Source: Parabacteroides sp. PF5-9
Lineage (GTDB): Bacteria; Bacteroidota; Bacteroidia; Bacteroidales; Tannerellaceae
Assembly (NCBI RefSeq): GCF_029893105.1
Contig: NZ_JARXWG010000012.1
Coordinates: 1 to 64,000 of the forward strand
DNA: 64,000 bases
Direction: 5' to 3'
This document shows positions 52,576 to 61,770 of this stretch, piece by piece; position 1 is the first letter of the stretch; every line of letters starts with the position of its first letter. The translations under genes were made by a program, and so were the position numbers. Below the pieces are notes generated by a model. It had not been told where the DNA came from. It searched no databases and was given only the letters and a program-made list of their open reading frames with translations.

Positions 52576-54273
52576 TTAACCTCTACCCTGTATTCCTCCA
52601 CCTGTGACATTTGTATATGTAGTTCCTCCTACATGTAACGTCCCTATCTTAAAGCTTGGAGAGCCATAATGACTATGCTCTGTCCACAAAAGATGTCTCA
52701 TATTGGCTGTATCATACGTAAAGCCACTCCATACATAAAAATTATTTATTGTCAATCTGCCGTCAAAACCATTGTCGTCCTTGGTAAAAAAATACACCCC
52801 TTGTCCCGGGTTATCCAAAGCTGCTGTTTGGGTAGAGATATCCAATGTGTTGATAGTTGGGTTCTTCTCATTAGTTGCTTCAATTCTCAATTTTGTAAGC
52901 GTCATTGTCGCCGGTATCTTTATATCCAAACCATTTGCCTTCGTAACGATGGTGAAGTCTGTCACATTTTTAAATAGATATAAACCTAAAGTATCTTGTT
53001 GTGTTGACATCTCCATTTTTAGCTTAGTAAGCGCTTCGATCTGTTTCAGGGGTACTCCTTCTGTCTCGTAGTTGGAGTTTGTCGCCTTGGCAAGACTTTC
53101 GCTAATCAATCCGTCAAACCAACAATTAATCTTCGGCAGTTCTATTGCAGGCAGATCTGGATCTTCCACCCAATCACCTACAGCTACTTCAAATGCTATC
53201 GGATCACCCGCTTCGGCACCGAAGGTGAGGGTGAAGTTGTATTGACGACCGATTTCAAAAACATGCGAACCGTTATTCGCCAATGCATCGGCTACTTTAA
53301 AATAAACATGTTTAGAAGTCGTTGCAGAGCCGGCATAATAAGTACCCGGATCGTTGGCATCAATAAATGCTTTATAGGACACTTTTACCAGGAATCCTCC
53401 TGCATCTACATCATTCGGATCTCCGAGTTCCGTCTCCTGAGGCATCACCATCAGGGCGTTGGTCGGTCCTAAAATTGAATGGAAATTAGACGCATCCTCT
53501 TTCACATAGACCGAAGAGTTACCCAGATCGAGTGCTATCGAATCGACTGCTCCTACGGGAGTCCAACCGACAACCGGATCCGATGTATCAGTATACGTAA
53601 AACTTCCTGTAGTCGGGATCTCTATTAAATCGATCGTTCCTGATTTATTGATATTGACAAGTCTCACGCTGTCGATCAGGTAAGTAAGTCCAGACGGCTC
53701 TTTTCTGGCAGAGAAGGTTGCCCGCGAAAGAACGTGAGCGAAATTAAAGGTGACAGGGCTTTTTGTCAATACCCCTGTTCTGGCCAACAGGAAGTCTTCC
53801 TGTGATTCGTTGTTAGACGGATCAGGAACAGTGTACTCGATCGCATCGCCTATATAGTTATAAAGTCCTTTATTATTCGCCACATTTTTAGACGAAGCCG
53901 GGCTATAGGCAAAGAAATGAACACCGGAACCTTTTGAAGGCCAATAAAGCTTCGGATCGTAATCCCACTCACCCATAGCTACCGCTTCGCGGCGGGTGAT
54001 ATCGAATGCATTAAAGAGGTATCCTCCGTCAGCAGAGTTTGCTATATTGCCTGTACCATTTGTTGTTTTATCCCACCATCCGGTAACGGTAAAACCAAGG
54101 ATGTTGGATTCAGTCGTGATTGTTGCACGTGTATTGCTTCCTTTATCGATAAAGGAGCGGAAATTGATCTCGTTATTCGTTGCCGGAGTTTCAAGTTTGT
54201 TGATTTCTTGATCCTCAGAACAGGAGACCAGTGCCAAGGTGGCTGTTACCACCATTAAAAACATTTTCTTCAT
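52576..54273 (-). CDS. Fimbrillin-family lipoprotein (first) with extra C-terminal domain
   Basis: 565 aa from MKKMFLMVVTATLALVSC (Cys18). Residues about 1-385 match the next gene: FRSFIDKGSNTRATIT (Arg49 as probable processing site), GFTVTGWWDKT, FFAYSPASSKNV, FNFAHVLSRATF, MVMPQETELG. After about residue 385 comes an extra domain of roughly 180 residues not found in the neighbour, with Leu/Thr-rich strands (LTKLRIEATNEKNPTINTLD) and a glycine-rich end (VTGGGIQGRG). The extension may be a binding or tip domain; this is inference. Confidence 0.9.
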   Translation of the reverse strand: MKKMFLMVVTATLALVSCSEDQEINKLETPATNNEINFRSFIDKGSNTRATITTESNILGFTVTGWWDKTTNGTGNIANSADGGYLFNAFDITRREAVAMGEWDYDPKLYWPSKGSGVHFFAYSPASSKNVANNKGLYNYIGDAIEYTVPDPSNNESQEDFLLARTGVLTKSPVTFNFAHVLSRATFSARKEPSGLTYLIDSVRLVNINKSGTIDLIEIPTTGSFTYTDTSDPVVGWTPVGAVDSIALDLGNSSVYVKEDASNFHSILGPTNALMVMPQETELGDPNDVDAGGFLVKVSYKAFIDANDPGTYYAGSATTSKHVYFKVADALANNGSHVFEIGRQYNFTLTFGAEAGDPIAFEVAVGDWVEDPDLPAIELPKINCWFDGLISESLAKATNSNYETEGVPLKQIEALTKLKMEMSTQQDTLGLYLFKNVTDFTIVTKANGLDIKIPATMTLTKLRIEATNEKNPTINTLDISTQTAALDNPGQGVYFFTKDDNGFDGRLTINNFYVWSGFTYDTANMRHLLWTEHSHYGSPSFKIGTLHVGGTTYTNVTGGGIQGRG

Positions 54274-54338
54274 ACTAACCATAATTTAAAACTTTCTTTT
54301 TGTTATTTTATTTATCGCTTTTATTCTCTATACGTTTC

Positions 54339-55364
54339 TTATTTCAATTCTACGATCACCTCGTCGCCCCATTCACCAACACCGATCTCAAAACCGCTTC
54401 CCGAACCACCTTCGCCCGGATTGCCCGGATCGATTTCCGGTATGCCACCGCCACTCTCGTCGCTGTTGGGATCGTTCTCGATCAGGATATCGTAGCCGTC
54501 GCGTGCCAGTTTGGCCGGTCGGTCGGTCATCGACTCCTGTATCTGCCCGGAAACATTCCATGAGGCGTTGTAATAGGCGCTCGACTTGGAGTAGACCTCC
54601 ATCGTAAACCAGTTCTCGTAAGGCGCCCGGGGTGCGAAGGTATAAAACTCGCCTTCCAGGTAGCCGTATCCCTTCTTTTCGTCGTATCCCACTTTCACAT
54701 TGCTGAACAACATGGTCGAACGGGTGTCAGTCGAATTGTTGGTGTGGAAAATATAGACCGCTGCCATGCCCGATGCGGCGCCGCGTGCATCTTTTACATA
54801 TTCCGATCCGATGATTTTATTCACCCGGTAGGTAAACTGACGCAGGATGTTTTTCGGATAGAAGTTGAGCACCAACTCTTTTTCATTATTTGTAAAATAG
54901 GTTGAGAAGTTTTCCTCCCAGGCATGCACATAAAATTCGCTGCCGACAGGGGAGTTGACTGTTTTCTCGTTGATCACCGGGGCTGCATATTTATTATATG
55001 TGGCCCGTGTTGCTCCGGAGAAATAAGCTTCGAAAGCGTCCATCTCCGTTTCGTTGCGGAAATAGATATTCGATGCGTTGTAGTCGTAACAGAATGGTCT
55101 GTAGTCGACTCCTTCATCAAGATTGATGTATTTCTCTCCGCTGGTGGTTACATTATCACGTCCATAGTCGCCCACGCCTGGGGTCTGCGAGAAGAGGTTG
55201 ATACGCATGGTACGCGCCTGTGTATTCGGTTCGTCCCAGTTGATCACCACTTTGATCGATTTATCGCCAACATTTCCTCCACAGAGATCTTCGCCAAGGT
55301 CTTTGTGTTGACAGGAGAGAGCCACCCAGGCCAGCAACAGCGTTAAAAGTAAATTCCTTTTCAT
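54339..55364 (-). CDS. Mfa2/FimB-like fimbrial anchor lipoprotein
   Basis: 341 aa lipoprotein (signal ending VALSC, Cys18) of the DUF5119 / Mfa2-like type. Such proteins cap or anchor Bacteroidales fimbriae in the outer membrane and set their length. ARTMRINLFSQTPG and the RPFCYDYNASNIYF segment are typical. Its start overlaps the stop of the OmpA/DUF3575 gene by four bases, and the fimbrillin genes follow, as in known mfa/fim clusters. Confidence 0.87.
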   Translation of the reverse strand: MKRNLLLTLLLAWVALSCQHKDLGEDLCGGNVGDKSIKVVINWDEPNTQARTMRINLFSQTPGVGDYGRDNVTTSGEKYINLDEGVDYRPFCYDYNASNIYFRNETEMDAFEAYFSGATRATYNKYAAPVINEKTVNSPVGSEFYVHAWEENFSTYFTNNEKELVLNFYPKNILRQFTYRVNKIIGSEYVKDARGAASGMAAVYIFHTNNSTDTRSTMLFSNVKVGYDEKKGYGYLEGEFYTFAPRAPYENWFTMEVYSKSSAYYNASWNVSGQIQESMTDRPAKLARDGYDILIENDPNSDESGGGIPEIDPGNPGEGGSGSGFEIGVGEWGDEVIVELK

Positions 55365-56683
55365 CGTTGTGCCCCCTTTCTCTCTTTTTTGTTGTTCACA
55401 CCGCTACCGATCTGCCAGACAAGTGAAACACCAATTTTAGTCGGACCGAAATAGGTCCGGTTATGGGTGCTTAACAATGGGAAAACACCCTCTTCACAAT
55501 TGCTGACTTTATATTTTTTATATTTTCCACCGAGGTATCCACCACCAATACTGAACTCGAGGTTGAATCGACGTCCGATAGGCATCGCATATCCAAAGGT
55601 TAGTCCACCGGAATAACTCAAGAGGCTCTGCTGGCCAATATCGCTGTTTTTATCGGCAAACAACCGGATGTCGTAATCCCCACCGAATCCGTAAAGTCCC
55701 ACAAACCAGCCGTTCAACGGATTTCCTGTACGGTTTCCAAACCAGCGGCGCACTTCGGCTCCACCCATCTGAATACGGTGATAGTTGTATTTATCGGCTC
55801 CGGTATCCCACCACGACCAGTTGCCTTCGACAAGCGCCGACCATGCGTAACCGCGTCCGAACGGTATTTCGACAGAGAGGTTGGGCAACAGGGCTGCGTC
55901 GTAAAGCATATTGGTTTTAACAGCCATAAAGAAAGGCTTTTTCTCTACCTCGCGGAAGACAACGACTTCCTGTGGTACGTAGACGATCGACTCGAGGTAG
56001 ACCGTATCCGAATAGATTTTATATACAGTATCCACAGGTACACTCACATTGGTGTCATTCTGCACCTCGAAAGGACGAGGTTGATTGTCTTTTTTGAAAT
56101 AGATCATTCCTGAAACGCTTCCCCGCAGATAAGGCAGGATATGTGTCATCAGATATTGATAAGGACGTCCTCCTCTGAGTGCCTGCATCTGTCTTTTTTG
56201 CGCTTCCCGGCTAAGTTGCTCATCATATAAGATATATAATAGTTCGTTCCGGTAAGGTACATTCCAGTCGTTCTCGACCATGGTAGTCAATCCATCCCAG
56301 TCCTCTCCGGCAGAGAGTGCGTAGACTTGATCGGCTTGAAGTTGCGGATAGTTCAACAGGATATGATTTTTAAGTGCCAAGGCACGCAGTTCAGATAAAC
56401 GGCTGTTGTTCAACTCGTCTCCTTCCGGCGAGGCGCTTCCTGTAACGCTGATGAAGTCGACATCTTCTATCGGATTTTCAGTGAGAATCCGGTCGATCAC
56501 CCGAAGTGCATAAGCGTTGTCCATATAATCGCGTTCAATGAAAGTCCGGTTGACCCGGAAATGGATACGAACATTCTGCGTAATGGCGCTATCAGCAGGT
56601 GTATTTATTGTCGCTTTTAAAGGAAATATGATCAGCGTGCTACAATATATAAATACAATTAATTTTATCGCTTTTAAGAACAT
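55361..56683 (-). CDS. OmpA-like / DUF3575 outer-membrane protein of the fimbrial operon
   Basis: 440 aa, first gene of the fimbrial operon. A signal peptide (about 1-25) is followed by a periplasmic part with an OmpA-like peptidoglycan-binding segment (SVTGSASPEGDELNNSRLS, about 82-100). The C-terminal half (about 250-430) is a DUF3575 beta-barrel (FFMAVKTNMLYDAALLPNLS, RRFNLEFSIGGGYLGGKY). DUF3575 proteins regularly accompany Bacteroidales fimbrial genes and may help place or assemble the fibre in the outer membrane. Confidence 0.87.
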   Translation of the reverse strand: MFLKAIKLIVFIYCSTLIIFPLKATINTPADSAITQNVRIHFRVNRTFIERDYMDNAYALRVIDRILTENPIEDVDFISVTGSASPEGDELNNSRLSELRALALKNHILLNYPQLQADQVYALSAGEDWDGLTTMVENDWNVPYRNELLYILYDEQLSREAQKRQMQALRGGRPYQYLMTHILPYLRGSVSGMIYFKKDNQPRPFEVQNDTNVSVPVDTVYKIYSDTVYLESIVYVPQEVVVFREVEKKPFFMAVKTNMLYDAALLPNLSVEIPFGRGYAWSALVEGNWSWWDTGADKYNYHRIQMGGAEVRRWFGNRTGNPLNGWFVGLYGFGGDYDIRLFADKNSDIGQQSLLSYSGGLTFGYAMPIGRRFNLEFSIGGGYLGGKYKKYKVSNCEEGVFPLLSTHNRTYFGPTKIGVSLVWQIGSGVNNKKERKGAQR

Positions 56684-56780
56684 TCAATAATCAGTTATTA
56701 CTCATGCGAAATACTTTGAAAAACAATACAAAATTAGGAAAGCCTGTCGATATATACAAATATCATAAGCCTGTGAGACT

Positions 56781-56788
56781 CAAAGTTA
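56781..56788 (-). promoter_or_regulatory. Candidate -7 box of the fimbrial operon
   Basis: TAACTTTG on the minus strand is an exact TAnnTTTG match, 97 bases ahead of the first fimbrial gene. The nearest clear TTG is 24 bases upstream, longer than usual. Confidence 0.4.
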
Positions 56789-57131
56789 CGCAATTAGGTT
56801 TATTAAGTTTGGCAATTTACATTTTTTGCCCGTTTTTCCTATAAAACAGTATTTTTCTGCATTTTGTTGTGAACAGATAAAAAAATATTTTCGTCAACAC
56901 ACCTACTTTCTGCTTCCAGAGCGGATTTTACCTTATTCGATTTTTTTCAAAAAAAGTTTAAAAACAGAACAAAGGGCTAAGCACTAAGCGTCTACAAACC
57001 GTTAAGCACCCAATAATGTTATTTTTTCTTAAAAATTCCGTTTTTTGAGGAAAATCAAGACAGAAACAGCTAAAAAAAGAGGAAAAAAGAGAGAAATGAG
57101 TACCGACACGCACTCATTTATTGAAAAATAG

Positions 57132-57139
57132 TATATTTG
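57132..57139 (+). promoter_or_regulatory. -7 box of the lemA promoter
   Basis: TATATTTG is an exact TAnnTTTG match 24 bases ahead of the lemA start codon. Confidence 0.5.
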
Positions 57140-57163
57140 ACGCCATAACTTCTAAACTGAAAA

Positions 57164-57724
57164 ATGATGACTCTACTTATTGTTCTGGGTATTATAGTGG
57201 TACTGGCTATTCTGGTTGCTTCGATGTACAACACGTTGGTCAAACTGAGAAATAACCGCGAAAATGCATTTGCCGATATCGATGTACAGTTGAAACAGCG
57301 TCACGATCTGATTCCTCAACTGGTGGATACGGTCAAAGGATATGCTTCGCATGAAAAGGAGACGTTGGATCGGGTGATCAGTGCCAGAAACGGTGCGATG
57401 AATGCACGAACCATCGATGAAAAGATCGTCGCAGAAAATCAACTCTCCTCTGCCCTATCGGGTATGCGTATTACGCTGGAGGCTTACCCCGACCTGAAAG
57501 CCAACCAGAACTTCCTGCAGTTACAGGAAGAGGTGTCGGACGTTGAGAATAAACTGGCTTCGGTCAGACGTTATTTCAATTCGGCAACGCGCGAATACAA
57601 CAACGCCGTACAAACGTTCCCATCGGTACTGATTGCCGGTATGTTCGGATTTCATAAAGAGATGATGTTCGACCTGGGCGAACAACGGACTACTTTGGAA
57701 GAGGCGCCGAAAATCAGTTTCTAA
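57164..57724 (+). CDS. lemA: LemA-family protein
   Basis: 186 aa membrane protein with one N-terminal helix (about 3-24) and a helical-bundle domain outside or in the periplasm. Family motifs are YNTLVKLRNNRENAFADIDVQL with RHDLIPQLVDTVKGYASHE, and VRRYFNSATREYNNAVQTFP near the end. It is followed after 9 bases by an HtpX-like protease, the usual LemA/HtpX pairing in bacteria; the exact role of LemA is not known. Confidence 0.95.
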   Translation: MMTLLIVLGIIVVLAILVASMYNTLVKLRNNRENAFADIDVQLKQRHDLIPQLVDTVKGYASHEKETLDRVISARNGAMNARTIDEKIVAENQLSSALSGMRITLEAYPDLKANQNFLQLQEEVSDVENKLASVRRYFNSATREYNNAVQTFPSVLIAGMFGFHKEMMFDLGEQRTTLEEAPKISF

Positions 57725-57733
57725 ATTCCTCCT

Positions 57734-58699
57734 ATGCAATATGTAGGCATACAAACCCAAAAGAGCAGGAATAATATACGTTCATTGCTCCTGCTCTTTT
57801 TGTTTCCCTGCCTGGTGGTCGGGATGGTCTTTCTGTTTTGTTATATACTGGTTCAACTGACAGCCAACACTCAACAGATCGATCTGTGGCAAACGACACT
57901 CGATATGTTTGTCGAGATCGCTCCTTATGCGATCGGCGGCGTACTGATCTGGTTTATTATCGCCTATTTGACCAATACCCGCATTATCAATTCGGCTACA
58001 GGCGCCCGTCCTTTGGAACGCAAGGCAAATAAACGGGTGTACAACCTGGTGGAGAACCTCTGTATGGCTCAGGGAATGGATATGCCGAAAATCAATATTA
58101 TCGAAGATCATTCACTCAATGCCTTTGCCAGCGGGATCAATAAACAGAGTTATACCGTGACGGTCTCCAGGGGATTGATCGATAAACTGAACGATGAAGA
58201 ACTCGAGGCGGTAATTGCCCATGAGTTGTCACATATCCGCAATAACGACGTGCGTTTATTGATTATCTCAATTGTTTTTGTCGGGATATTCTCAATGATT
58301 GCACAAGTTGCACTTCGCACAGTCTACTACTCTTCAAGATCGCGCAATAGCCGTAGCGAGAAAGGCAATGGTACGATCGTTATTATACTGGCAGCTTTGA
58401 TTGTGGCCGCTATCGGTTATTTCTTCTCGATCCTGATGCGGTTTGCCATATCCCGCAAACGTGAATACCTGGCAGATGCAGGAGCCGCAGAAATGACGAA
58501 AAACCCATTGGCTCTGGCCAGTGCCCTGCGAAAAATATCCAATGATCCCGATATTGAAGCGGTCACCCGGGAGGATGTGGCTCAGCTTTTTATCGAACAT
58601 CCCGGTAAACAATCCAAAAGTGCACTCAGCGGATTAAGCGGACTATTTGCCACCCACCCTCCTATCAAAGAGCGAATCAGGGTATTGGAACAATTTTAA
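57734..58699 (+). CDS. htpX: M48 membrane metalloprotease, HtpX-like
   Basis: 321 aa zinc protease with two N-terminal membrane helices (about 16-40 and 63-83) and two more after the active site (about 183-200 and 217-240). The zinc motif is VIAHELSHIRNNDVR and the third ligand is the Glu of KREYLADAGAAEM. HtpX-type proteases degrade misfolded membrane proteins. It is in an operon with lemA. Confidence 0.94.
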   Translation: MQYVGIQTQKSRNNIRSLLLLFLFPCLVVGMVFLFCYILVQLTANTQQIDLWQTTLDMFVEIAPYAIGGVLIWFIIAYLTNTRIINSATGARPLERKANKRVYNLVENLCMAQGMDMPKINIIEDHSLNAFASGINKQSYTVTVSRGLIDKLNDEELEAVIAHELSHIRNNDVRLLIISIVFVGIFSMIAQVALRTVYYSSRSRNSRSEKGNGTIVIILAALIVAAIGYFFSILMRFAISRKREYLADAGAAEMTKNPLALASALRKISNDPDIEAVTREDVAQLFIEHPGKQSKSALSGLSGLFATHPPIKERIRVLEQF

Positions 58700-58778
58700 C
58701 CCTCTTTCTCTTCATTCAGCAACAAATTGCCTTGATCGTTAGTTATACTATCAAAGACTTAACTAAAATAAAGAAAAA

Positions 58779-59381
58779 ATGAAAACGTATTTAAAAGATG
58801 CGATCATCAATCGCAGAACCAATTACAAACTAAGTCCTCAATCACCAATCTCGGACGATGAGATACAAGAGATCATCCGTTTTGCCGTAAAACATATCCC
58901 TTCGGCTTTCAATTCCCAGTCGACCCGCATCGTACTCCTGTTAGGAGAACAGCATCGGAAATTGTGGGAACTGACCAAAAGCGTATTAAAAGGGAATAAA
59001 ACGGATGAACAGTTTGCATCGACAAAAAACAAAATCGACAATGCGTTTGCTTCGGGATACGGTACTGTCTTGTTCTATGAAGACGGACAAGTTATCGAAG
59101 CGTTACAGGAAGCATTTCCAACCTATAAAGAGAAGTTTCCGGAATGGTCGCACCATACGTCAGCTATGCATCAATTTGCTCTATGGACGATATTGACGGA
59201 TGTTGGTTTTGGAGCCTCGTTGCAGCATTACAATCCATTGATCGACGCATCCGTTGCCCAGACATGGTCGATCGAGCCACACTGGAGACTGGTTGCACAA
59301 ATGCCGTTTGGCCTACCTACACAGCACCCCGGTGAAAAAGAATTCAAACCGGTGGATGAACGGATCAGGGTTTTTAAATAA
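58779..59381 (+). CDS. Nitroreductase-family flavoprotein
   Basis: 200 aa FMN-binding oxidoreductase of the short nitroreductase group. The N-terminal FMN-phosphate region is INRRTNYKLSP, then PSAFNSQSTRIVLL, and the mid segment ALWTILTDVGFGASLQHYNPL is typical. The electron acceptor in the cell is unknown. It is a single gene convergent with the NCS2 permease gene, whose stop is 13 bases away. Confidence 0.92.
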   Translation: MKTYLKDAIINRRTNYKLSPQSPISDDEIQEIIRFAVKHIPSAFNSQSTRIVLLLGEQHRKLWELTKSVLKGNKTDEQFASTKNKIDNAFASGYGTVLFYEDGQVIEALQEAFPTYKEKFPEWSHHTSAMHQFALWTILTDVGFGASLQHYNPLIDASVAQTWSIEPHWRLVAQMPFGLPTQHPGEKEFKPVDERIRVFK

Positions 59382-59394
59382 ATATTGTGTTTTT

Positions 59395-60690
59395 TCAGGC
59401 AAACATATAATTCAAAATAAATAAAGCGGCCAAAATGTACATCGTCAATGAAACCTCCTTGTATTTACCGCTTAACAATTTGATTAAGACATAACACAAT
59501 AGTCCGAAAATCATTCCGTCAGCAATGGAATAGGTCAATACCATCATGAGAATCGTCACAAAGGCGGGAAGCGCTTCTGATATATCTTCCATATCGATCT
59601 GATGAATGGCATCCATCATCAACACGCCCACCAAAACCAACGCTCCTGTTGTTGCTGCACCCGGGATCAATAAAAAGATCGGAGCAAAGAATAAGGCGAT
59701 AAGAAACAATACACCTGTAACGAAGGAGGTTAATCCTGAACGGCCTCCTTCGGCAATCCCTGAAGCACTTTCCACATAAGTGGTAATCGTAGAACTTCCC
59801 AACATCGCACCGACAGTCGTACCGATTGCATCCGACATCATCGCCTCTTTTACCCGGGGGATGTTTCCTTTTTCATCCATGATACCGGTTTTGGAAGCCA
59901 GTCCGACCAACGTACCTACCGTATCGAAAATATTCATAAATAAAAGCGTAAAAATAATGACCGCCATATCGAGGGTGAAAAACTCGGAGAAATCGAACTG
60001 ACAGAAGGTCGGAGCCAACGAATGTGGCATGGAGACCGGCAGAAAATCGTTGGAAATTTCTGTTACACCCAAAGGTATACCAATCAATGTGCAGAGCAAG
60101 ATGCTGTAGAAAAGAGCCCCTTTTACCTTTTTAACCATTAAAACACCACTCAGCAAAATACCCACCATAGCCAGTACGGAGGCTGAGGTAAACTCACCCA
60201 ATTTGACAAATGTTGCCGGACTGGCCTCGATTATGCCGGCATTCTTTAAACCGATAAAAGCGATAAACATACCAATCCCTGCCGAAATAGCGTAACGGAG
60301 GTTCATTGGTATACTGTTTAATATAATCTCCCGGATATTCAGAAAAGTAATTAAGATAAATATAACCCCTTCAACAAACATCGCCGTAAGGGCTGTCTGC
60401 CACGAATAACCCATCCCTTCAACCAGTGTAAATGCAAAAAAAGCATTCAATGCCATGCTGGGCGCCTGGGCAAAAGGAAGTTTGGCCATAAACGCCAATA
60501 ACAAGGTAGCTATGGCAGAGGCCAAAGCTGTCGCCGTAAAAACAGCCGCTTTATCCATACCGGTTGTTCCCAGGATCGAAGGATTTACGGCGAGGATATA
60601 ACTCATAGTCAGAAAAGTAGTAAGTCCGGCAATCACCTCTGTTCGGACAGTCATATGTTGTTTGTCAAAACCGAATAAACGTTGTAACAT
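59395..60690 (-). CDS. NCS2-family purine permease, AzgA-like
   Basis: 431 aa membrane transporter with about 12-14 helices. The start FDKQHMTVRTEVIAGLTTFL and the segment APSMALNAFFAF are typical of the AzgA group (adenine, guanine or hypoxanthine uptake); the common form of this motif has APGMGLNAFFA, so two small residues differ here. GTTVGAMLGSSTITTYVESA is the second conserved substrate region. It begins 32 bases after the metF stop and may be cotranscribed with it. Confidence 0.9.
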   Translation of the reverse strand: MLQRLFGFDKQHMTVRTEVIAGLTTFLTMSYILAVNPSILGTTGMDKAAVFTATALASAIATLLLAFMAKLPFAQAPSMALNAFFAFTLVEGMGYSWQTALTAMFVEGVIFILITFLNIREIILNSIPMNLRYAISAGIGMFIAFIGLKNAGIIEASPATFVKLGEFTSASVLAMVGILLSGVLMVKKVKGALFYSILLCTLIGIPLGVTEISNDFLPVSMPHSLAPTFCQFDFSEFFTLDMAVIIFTLLFMNIFDTVGTLVGLASKTGIMDEKGNIPRVKEAMMSDAIGTTVGAMLGSSTITTYVESASGIAEGGRSGLTSFVTGVLFLIALFFAPIFLLIPGAATTGALVLVGVLMMDAIHQIDMEDISEALPAFVTILMMVLTYSIADGMIFGLLCYVLIKLLSGKYKEVSLTMYILAALFILNYMFA

Positions 60691-60722
60691 GGGATATCGT
60701 TTTATTGTATTTGTTATTTTGA

Positions 60723-61682
60723 TTAATAAATGGCTTTAGCTACTTTGCTGACACTGTCTGAGGCCAGGAAAGTATAAAAATGGAGACTCGGCACCCCCTT
60801 TGCGATTAATTCACGACATTGTTGTATACACCATTCTACGCCTACGATTTTGGCTTCCTCATCGTTTTTGCATTTTCGCAACTCTGCGGCAAACGGTTCC
60901 GGAATGTCGGAACGGAATATTTTAGGTAATATGGTCAATTGATTCTTCAAAACGACAGGTTTGATACCCGGGATAATCGGTACGGTAATTCCTTCTGCCC
61001 GGCAATAGTCGACAAAGGCAAAATATTTTTCGTTATCGAAAAACATCTGTGTAACTAAATAATCGGCTCCATTTTTTACTTTCTCTTTCAGGTAAAAAAT
61101 ATCAGACGCCAGATTAGGTGCTTCTTCATGCTTTTCGGGATAACAGGCCATGCCATAGGAAAAAGGTGTTTCATTGGCTTCGAATGTGGAACCATCCATA
61201 GCTGTTCCCTGATTGAAGGCATTAACCTGCTGTTGCAGATCTGTTGCATAGTTGTGATACTGGGAGGGATCAAGCGATGGATCGAGGGTTTTGACATCGC
61301 CACGCAACAACAGGAGGTCGTATACGCCTAGGAAATTCAAATCAATCAGTGCATATTCCGTCTCTTCTTTGGTAAATCCTTTACAGATAATATGAGGAAC
61401 AGCCGGAATATTATACTTGTTTTGTATGGCTGATGCGATCGCAACCGAACCGGGACGTTTGCGAATGTTGACCTTCTGAAAACTCCCGTCGGGTAATGTT
61501 TTGTAAATATATTCACTGTGGTGAGATGTTATATTGATGTATTTAGGATCAAACTCCCATAATTTATCGATTACATCATACACTTTCTGAATGCTATTCC
61601 CTTTCATCGGAGGTAAAATCTCGAAAGAAAAGGCTGTTTGTGAACTATGGTTGATCAGGTCGATCACTTTGTTTCTTTTCAT
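60723..61682 (-). CDS. metF: Methylenetetrahydrofolate reductase
   Basis: 319 aa flavoenzyme reducing 5,10-methylene-THF to 5-methyl-THF for methionine synthesis. The start MKRNKVIDLINHS is chosen because the upstream 12 codons overlap the promoter. Family motifs include FSFEILPPMKGNS (catalytic Glu), VPHIICKGFTKEE and LRGDVK, YLVTQMFFDNEKYF. It is divergent from ilvE, with both -7 boxes within 40 bases of each other. Confidence 0.95.
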   Translation of the reverse strand: MKRNKVIDLINHSSQTAFSFEILPPMKGNSIQKVYDVIDKLWEFDPKYINITSHHSEYIYKTLPDGSFQKVNIRKRPGSVAIASAIQNKYNIPAVPHIICKGFTKEETEYALIDLNFLGVYDLLLLRGDVKTLDPSLDPSQYHNYATDLQQQVNAFNQGTAMDGSTFEANETPFSYGMACYPEKHEEAPNLASDIFYLKEKVKNGADYLVTQMFFDNEKYFAFVDYCRAEGITVPIIPGIKPVVLKNQLTILPKIFRSDIPEPFAAELRKCKNDEEAKIVGVEWCIQQCRELIAKGVPSLHFYTFLASDSVSKVAKAIY

Positions 61683-61706
61683 ATACAATTTCCTACATTT
61701 TCGTGA

Positions 61707-61714
61707 CAAAAGTA
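61707..61714 (-). promoter_or_regulatory. -7 box of the metF promoter
   Basis: TACTTTTG on the minus strand is an exact match to TAnnTTTG, 24 bases ahead of the metF start. Confidence 0.5.
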
Positions 61715-61736
61715 ACAATTATACTGCAAAATAGCT

Positions 61737-61744
61737 TACATTTG
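61737..61744 (+). promoter_or_regulatory. -7 box of the ilvE promoter
   Basis: TACATTTG is an exact match, 26 bases ahead of the ilvE start. It is divergent from the metF box, with 22 bases between them, so the two polymerase sites overlap. Confidence 0.5.
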
Positions 61745-61770
61745 CGTCCACAATCTAATTAACTACGGAT

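Larger units (their letters stand above)
56684..57163. other. 480-base gap between fimbrial and lemA operons
   Basis: A divergent, AT-rich spacer. It holds a TAACTTTG box at 56781-56788 (minus strand, fimbrial side) and TATATTTG at 57132-57139 (lemA side). I found no small gene, no family A-C repeat and no inverted-repeat pair that would make an invertible fimbrial promoter. Confidence 0.6.

Noticed and set aside
56684-57163. Invertible promoter ahead of the fimbrial operon
   Set aside because: No pair of inverted repeats flanking the promoter was found, and no site-specific recombinase gene is nearby.
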